Positions 61,714 to 64,000 of a stretch of DNA of 64,000 bases are shown here, piece by piece. The notes beneath the pieces were generated by a model. It made no database searches. It worked only from the letters and a program-made list of their open reading frames with translations, and was not told where the DNA came from. Both the position numbers and the translations under genes were made by a program. Position 1 is the stretch's first letter; every line of letters starts with the position of its first letter. Source of the DNA: Bradyrhizobium sp. CIAT3101 (GTDB lineage: Bacteria > Pseudomonadota > Alphaproteobacteria > Rhizobiales > Xanthobacteraceae); the NCBI RefSeq assembly GCF_029714945.1, contig NZ_CP121634.1, forward strand, positions 2,811,001-2,875,000. Direction: 5' to 3'.

Positions 61714-63501
61714 GTGTTCGCGCGGATCAGGCATATCGTCGACGGCAAGGGGACGAACCGCACCATGGTCCGGCTGCGCGCCCTTTTGCGCAGCAACGAG
61801 TTCTATTTGATCCCGCTGGCGCTCGTGATCGGCACGCTGGCCGGCGCGATCGTGACGCTGATGGCCGAGATCGCGCAGATCGCCCATGTCGTGATCTACG
61901 GCATCCCGATCGACGTGCGCCTCTCCGCCAACACCTATATCAACCCCTGGGCGGCGATGATCGCGCCGGCGCTTGGCGGCCTCGTGCTCGGCATCATGGA
62001 ATGGTGGCGGCGGCGGTGGAAGATCTCCAGCGCGGTCGACCCGATCGAGGCCAATGCGCTGCGCGGCGGCAATCTGTCGATGCGCGACAGCGTGGTGGTG
62101 TCGAGCCAGACCTTGATCTCGAACGGCTGCGGTGCCTCGGTCGGACTCGAGGCCGGCTACACCCAGATCGGCTCGGGCATCGCCTCGCTGTTTGGCAAAT
62201 TCTTTAATCTCCGGCGCAACGATTTGCGCCTGATCGTGGGCTGCGGCGCGGCGGCGGCGATCGCGGCGGCCTTCGGCGCGCCGATCACCGGCGCCTTCTA
62301 CGCCTGCGAGCTGATCGTCGGCGTCTATTCGGTCGGCAGCGCGGCCCCCATCCTGGCAGCCTCGCTCGCCGGCGCGCTGACCGCGCAATGGCTCGGTGGC
62401 GCGCCTTACTCCCTCGAAATCCCGAAGGTCAGCGCCGTCGGCGTCGAGCAATATCTGGCGCTGATCGGGCTTGCGCTCGTCACCAGCGGCGTCGGCATCG
62501 CCGTGATGCGCTCGTCCTCGATGTTCGAACGGCTGTTCAAATGGCTGCCGGTCTGGCTGCGCCCGGTGATCGGCGGCCTCATCGTCGGCGGTTTCGCCAT
62601 CGTCACGCCGCAGGTGCTGGCGGCGGGCCACGGCGCCATGGTGCTCGACCTCTTCCACGAGATGACGATCGGCCTGATCGCGATCATCATCGCGCTGAAG
62701 GTGACGGCCTGCCTGATCTCGCTGGCATCAGGTTTCCGTGGCGGGCTCTTTTTCGCCTCGCTGTTCGTCGGCAGCCTGATCGGGAAGTTTTTCTCGGCGG
62801 TGCTGCTGTTGATCAGTCCGAACTTCGTGATCAATCCGCTGGTGGCGATGCTGACCGGCATGGCGACGCTCGGCGTCGCCATCGTCGGCGGTCCCCTGAC
62901 CATGTCGTTCCTCGTGCTCGAGATGACCCGCAATGTCGACGTCACCGCCGTGGTGCTGGCCGGTTGCATCGTCACCTCGATCTGCGTGCGCTTCATGTTC
63001 GGCCACTCGTTCTCGACCTGGCGCTTGCATCTGCGCGGCGAGACCATCCGCAGCGCCAACGACGTCGGCTGGCTGCGCAACCTCACCGTCGAGCGGCTGA
63101 TGCGCTCCGACGTCGGCAAGGTGCCGTCGAGCACCACGATCGCCGCGACGCGCCGGGAGTTCGCCTTGGGATCGCGGCCCGGCATCGTCATCGTCAACAA
63201 TGCTGACGAATATGTCGGCCTCGTGCTGCTGCCCGATTTGTTCTCCAGCGATCTCGACACCATCGCCGACGACATCCAGGTCATCGAGCTCGCGCGCCTG
63301 ACCGAGATCGTGCTGATCCCGGAGATGAACGTGAAGAGCGCGATGGCGGTGTTCGACGAGGCGGAAGCCGAAATGCTGGCGGTGGTCGATTCCACCGACA
63401 GCCGCAAGGTGGTCGGTTTCCTGACCGAGACCTTCGCCCGCCGCCGCTATGTCGAGGAGATCGACAAGGCCACGCGCGGCGTGCTGGGCGCGTTGTCATA
63501 A
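61714..63501 (+). CDS. CLC-family chloride channel or antiporter with CBS domains
   Basis: About 595 residues from GTG 61714; ATG 61765 is the alternative. Ten or more hydrophobic segments, with selectivity-filter-like regions SNGCGASVGLEAGYTQIGSG, GAPITGAFYACELIVG and FRGGLFFASLFVGSLIG. A C-terminal CBS pair (LMRSDVGKVPSSTTIAATRREF, VSAMAVFDEAEAEMLAVVD-like region) follows. It starts nine bases after the aldolase stop and is probably cotranscribed with it. Confidence 0.87.
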   Translation: MFARIRHIVDGKGTNRTMVRLRALLRSNEFYLIPLALVIGTLAGAIVTLMAEIAQIAHVVIYGIPIDVRLSANTYINPWAAMIAPALGGLVLGIMEWWRRRWKISSAVDPIEANALRGGNLSMRDSVVVSSQTLISNGCGASVGLEAGYTQIGSGIASLFGKFFNLRRNDLRLIVGCGAAAAIAAAFGAPITGAFYACELIVGVYSVGSAAPILAASLAGALTAQWLGGAPYSLEIPKVSAVGVEQYLALIGLALVTSGVGIAVMRSSSMFERLFKWLPVWLRPVIGGLIVGGFAIVTPQVLAAGHGAMVLDLFHEMTIGLIAIIIALKVTACLISLASGFRGGLFFASLFVGSLIGKFFSAVLLLISPNFVINPLVAMLTGMATLGVAIVGGPLTMSFLVLEMTRNVDVTAVVLAGCIVTSICVRFMFGHSFSTWRLHLRGETIRSANDVGWLRNLTVERLMRSDVGKVPSSTTIAATRREFALGSRPGIVIVNNADEYVGLVLLPDLFSSDLDTIADDIQVIELARLTEIVLIPEMNVKSAMAVFDEAEAEMLAVVDSTDSRKVVGFLTETFARRRYVEEIDKATRGVLGALS

Positions 63502-63640
63502 AGCGCGCGCCCCAGACAGATCAGGATGGCAAGTTGACGCTGGCACGCGCAGCGGACTTGCCAGATCGTTCACAACCTCTAGGCTAGGGATGGACGGCCG
63601 GGCCAGTGCCTTGGCCGCATTCAGCGACGAGGGACGTGCG

Positions 63641-64000
63641 ATGTCGGACACGCTTCGCCTGTTGCTTGCTTTGCTCGAACTCGGGCCCCGGTTGAAGGAT
63701 CTGCTGGGCGACAAATGGCCCGCTTACGGCGAGGAATTGCAGGAGCTCGCCGCGCGCGCCGGCCAGGGCGAGGATCCGGCCAAGCTTCGCCAGTCGCTCG
63801 ATCTCTTGGTCGTGCGGCTGCTCGCCGAACCCCCGGCGATGGAACTCGTCGAACGCGTGATGGCAGACATGGCAGCGCCCGTTGCCACCAGGGAGACCGT
63901 GACCCGTCGCGGCCGCGTGTCGCCGCCCGTCGTCCTTGATACCGTCCGGCCGACCACGGATGAGACAACCGGCGTCGTCACCATCCCCGTCTTCTACGGC
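63641..64000 (+). CDS. Start of an unknown protein (3' truncated)
   Basis: At least 120 residues, running off the right edge. Starts MSDTLRLLLALLELGPRLKDLLGDKWPAYGEELQELAARAG, a leucine-rich helical N-terminus, with GACGAGGGA before the ATG, then TRRGRVSPPVVLDTVRPTTD. No domain recognised. The continuation outside the window is needed to name it. Confidence 0.6.
   Translation, partial: MSDTLRLLLALLELGPRLKDLLGDKWPAYGEELQELAARAGQGEDPAKLRQSLDLLVVRLLAEPPAMELVERVMADMAAPVATRETVTRRGRVSPPVVLDTVRPTTDETTGVVTIPVFYG

Overview
The window looks like part of the chromosome of an alphaproteobacterium close to Bradyrhizobium. The evidence is high GC content, rhizobial-type gene families, and several nested palindromic intergenic repeats of the kind common in that genus. 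No rRNA, tRNA, CRISPR array, phage or insertion sequence was recognised. All functional calls come from reading motifs and family resemblance; no database search was run.

Left flank (1-5.7 kb): the end of an unknown gene; a tungstate-type binding protein and a permease that converge and overlap; a compact arsenic operon (arsR, arsI/cadI-like, arsC, aquaglyceroporin) with a clear operator; a 3-hydroxyacyl-CoA dehydrogenase; and a group III truncated haemoglobin.

Core (about 6-44 kb): a large lanthanide- and PQQ-dependent alcohol oxidation island. It holds three quinoprotein alcohol dehydrogenases (6732-8471, 14774-16579, 21275-22939). Each has the extra Asp two residues after the catalytic Asp that marks lanthanide dependence. 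The middle one is a clear XoxF. With them are a methanol-metabolism c-type cytochrome, XoxG-like and XoxJ-like partners, the glutathione-linked formaldehyde pathway (gfa, flhA, fghA), a lanmodulin homologue (23273-23665), and a 26-codon orphan pqqA (23837-23917). Also present are quinoprotein-associated accessory genes (SoxYZ-like carrier, zinc metallohydrolase, binding protein, CXXCW protein), a lut-like ABC transport operon (33454-37874), a NarL-type two-component pair and a TonB-dependent receptor (41787-44255). An AraC regulator diverges from xoxF. A nitrate/sulfonate-type ABC transporter, a pentapeptide-repeat protein, a molybdenum hydroxylase pair and several small exported proteins of unknown role lie within the same island.

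Inferred joint function: the TonB receptor and the lut-like ABC system take up lanthanide, lanmodulin binds it in the periplasm, and the dehydrogenases use it with PQQ. Electrons pass to the small cytochromes. Formaldehyde is converted to formate through S-hydroxymethylglutathione and S-formylglutathione.

Right flank (44.4-64 kb): general chromosomal genes. These are a GrlR-like protein, an exported GH1 glucosidase, a MocR regulator divergent from a quinone oxidoreductase, a phosphoesterase overlapping a multicopper oxidase, a GspC-like protein, a thiolase, HU, a Lon/Hsp20 heat-shock pair, a DUF892 ferritin-like protein, MarC, a class II aldolase, a CLC channel, and the start of an unknown gene.
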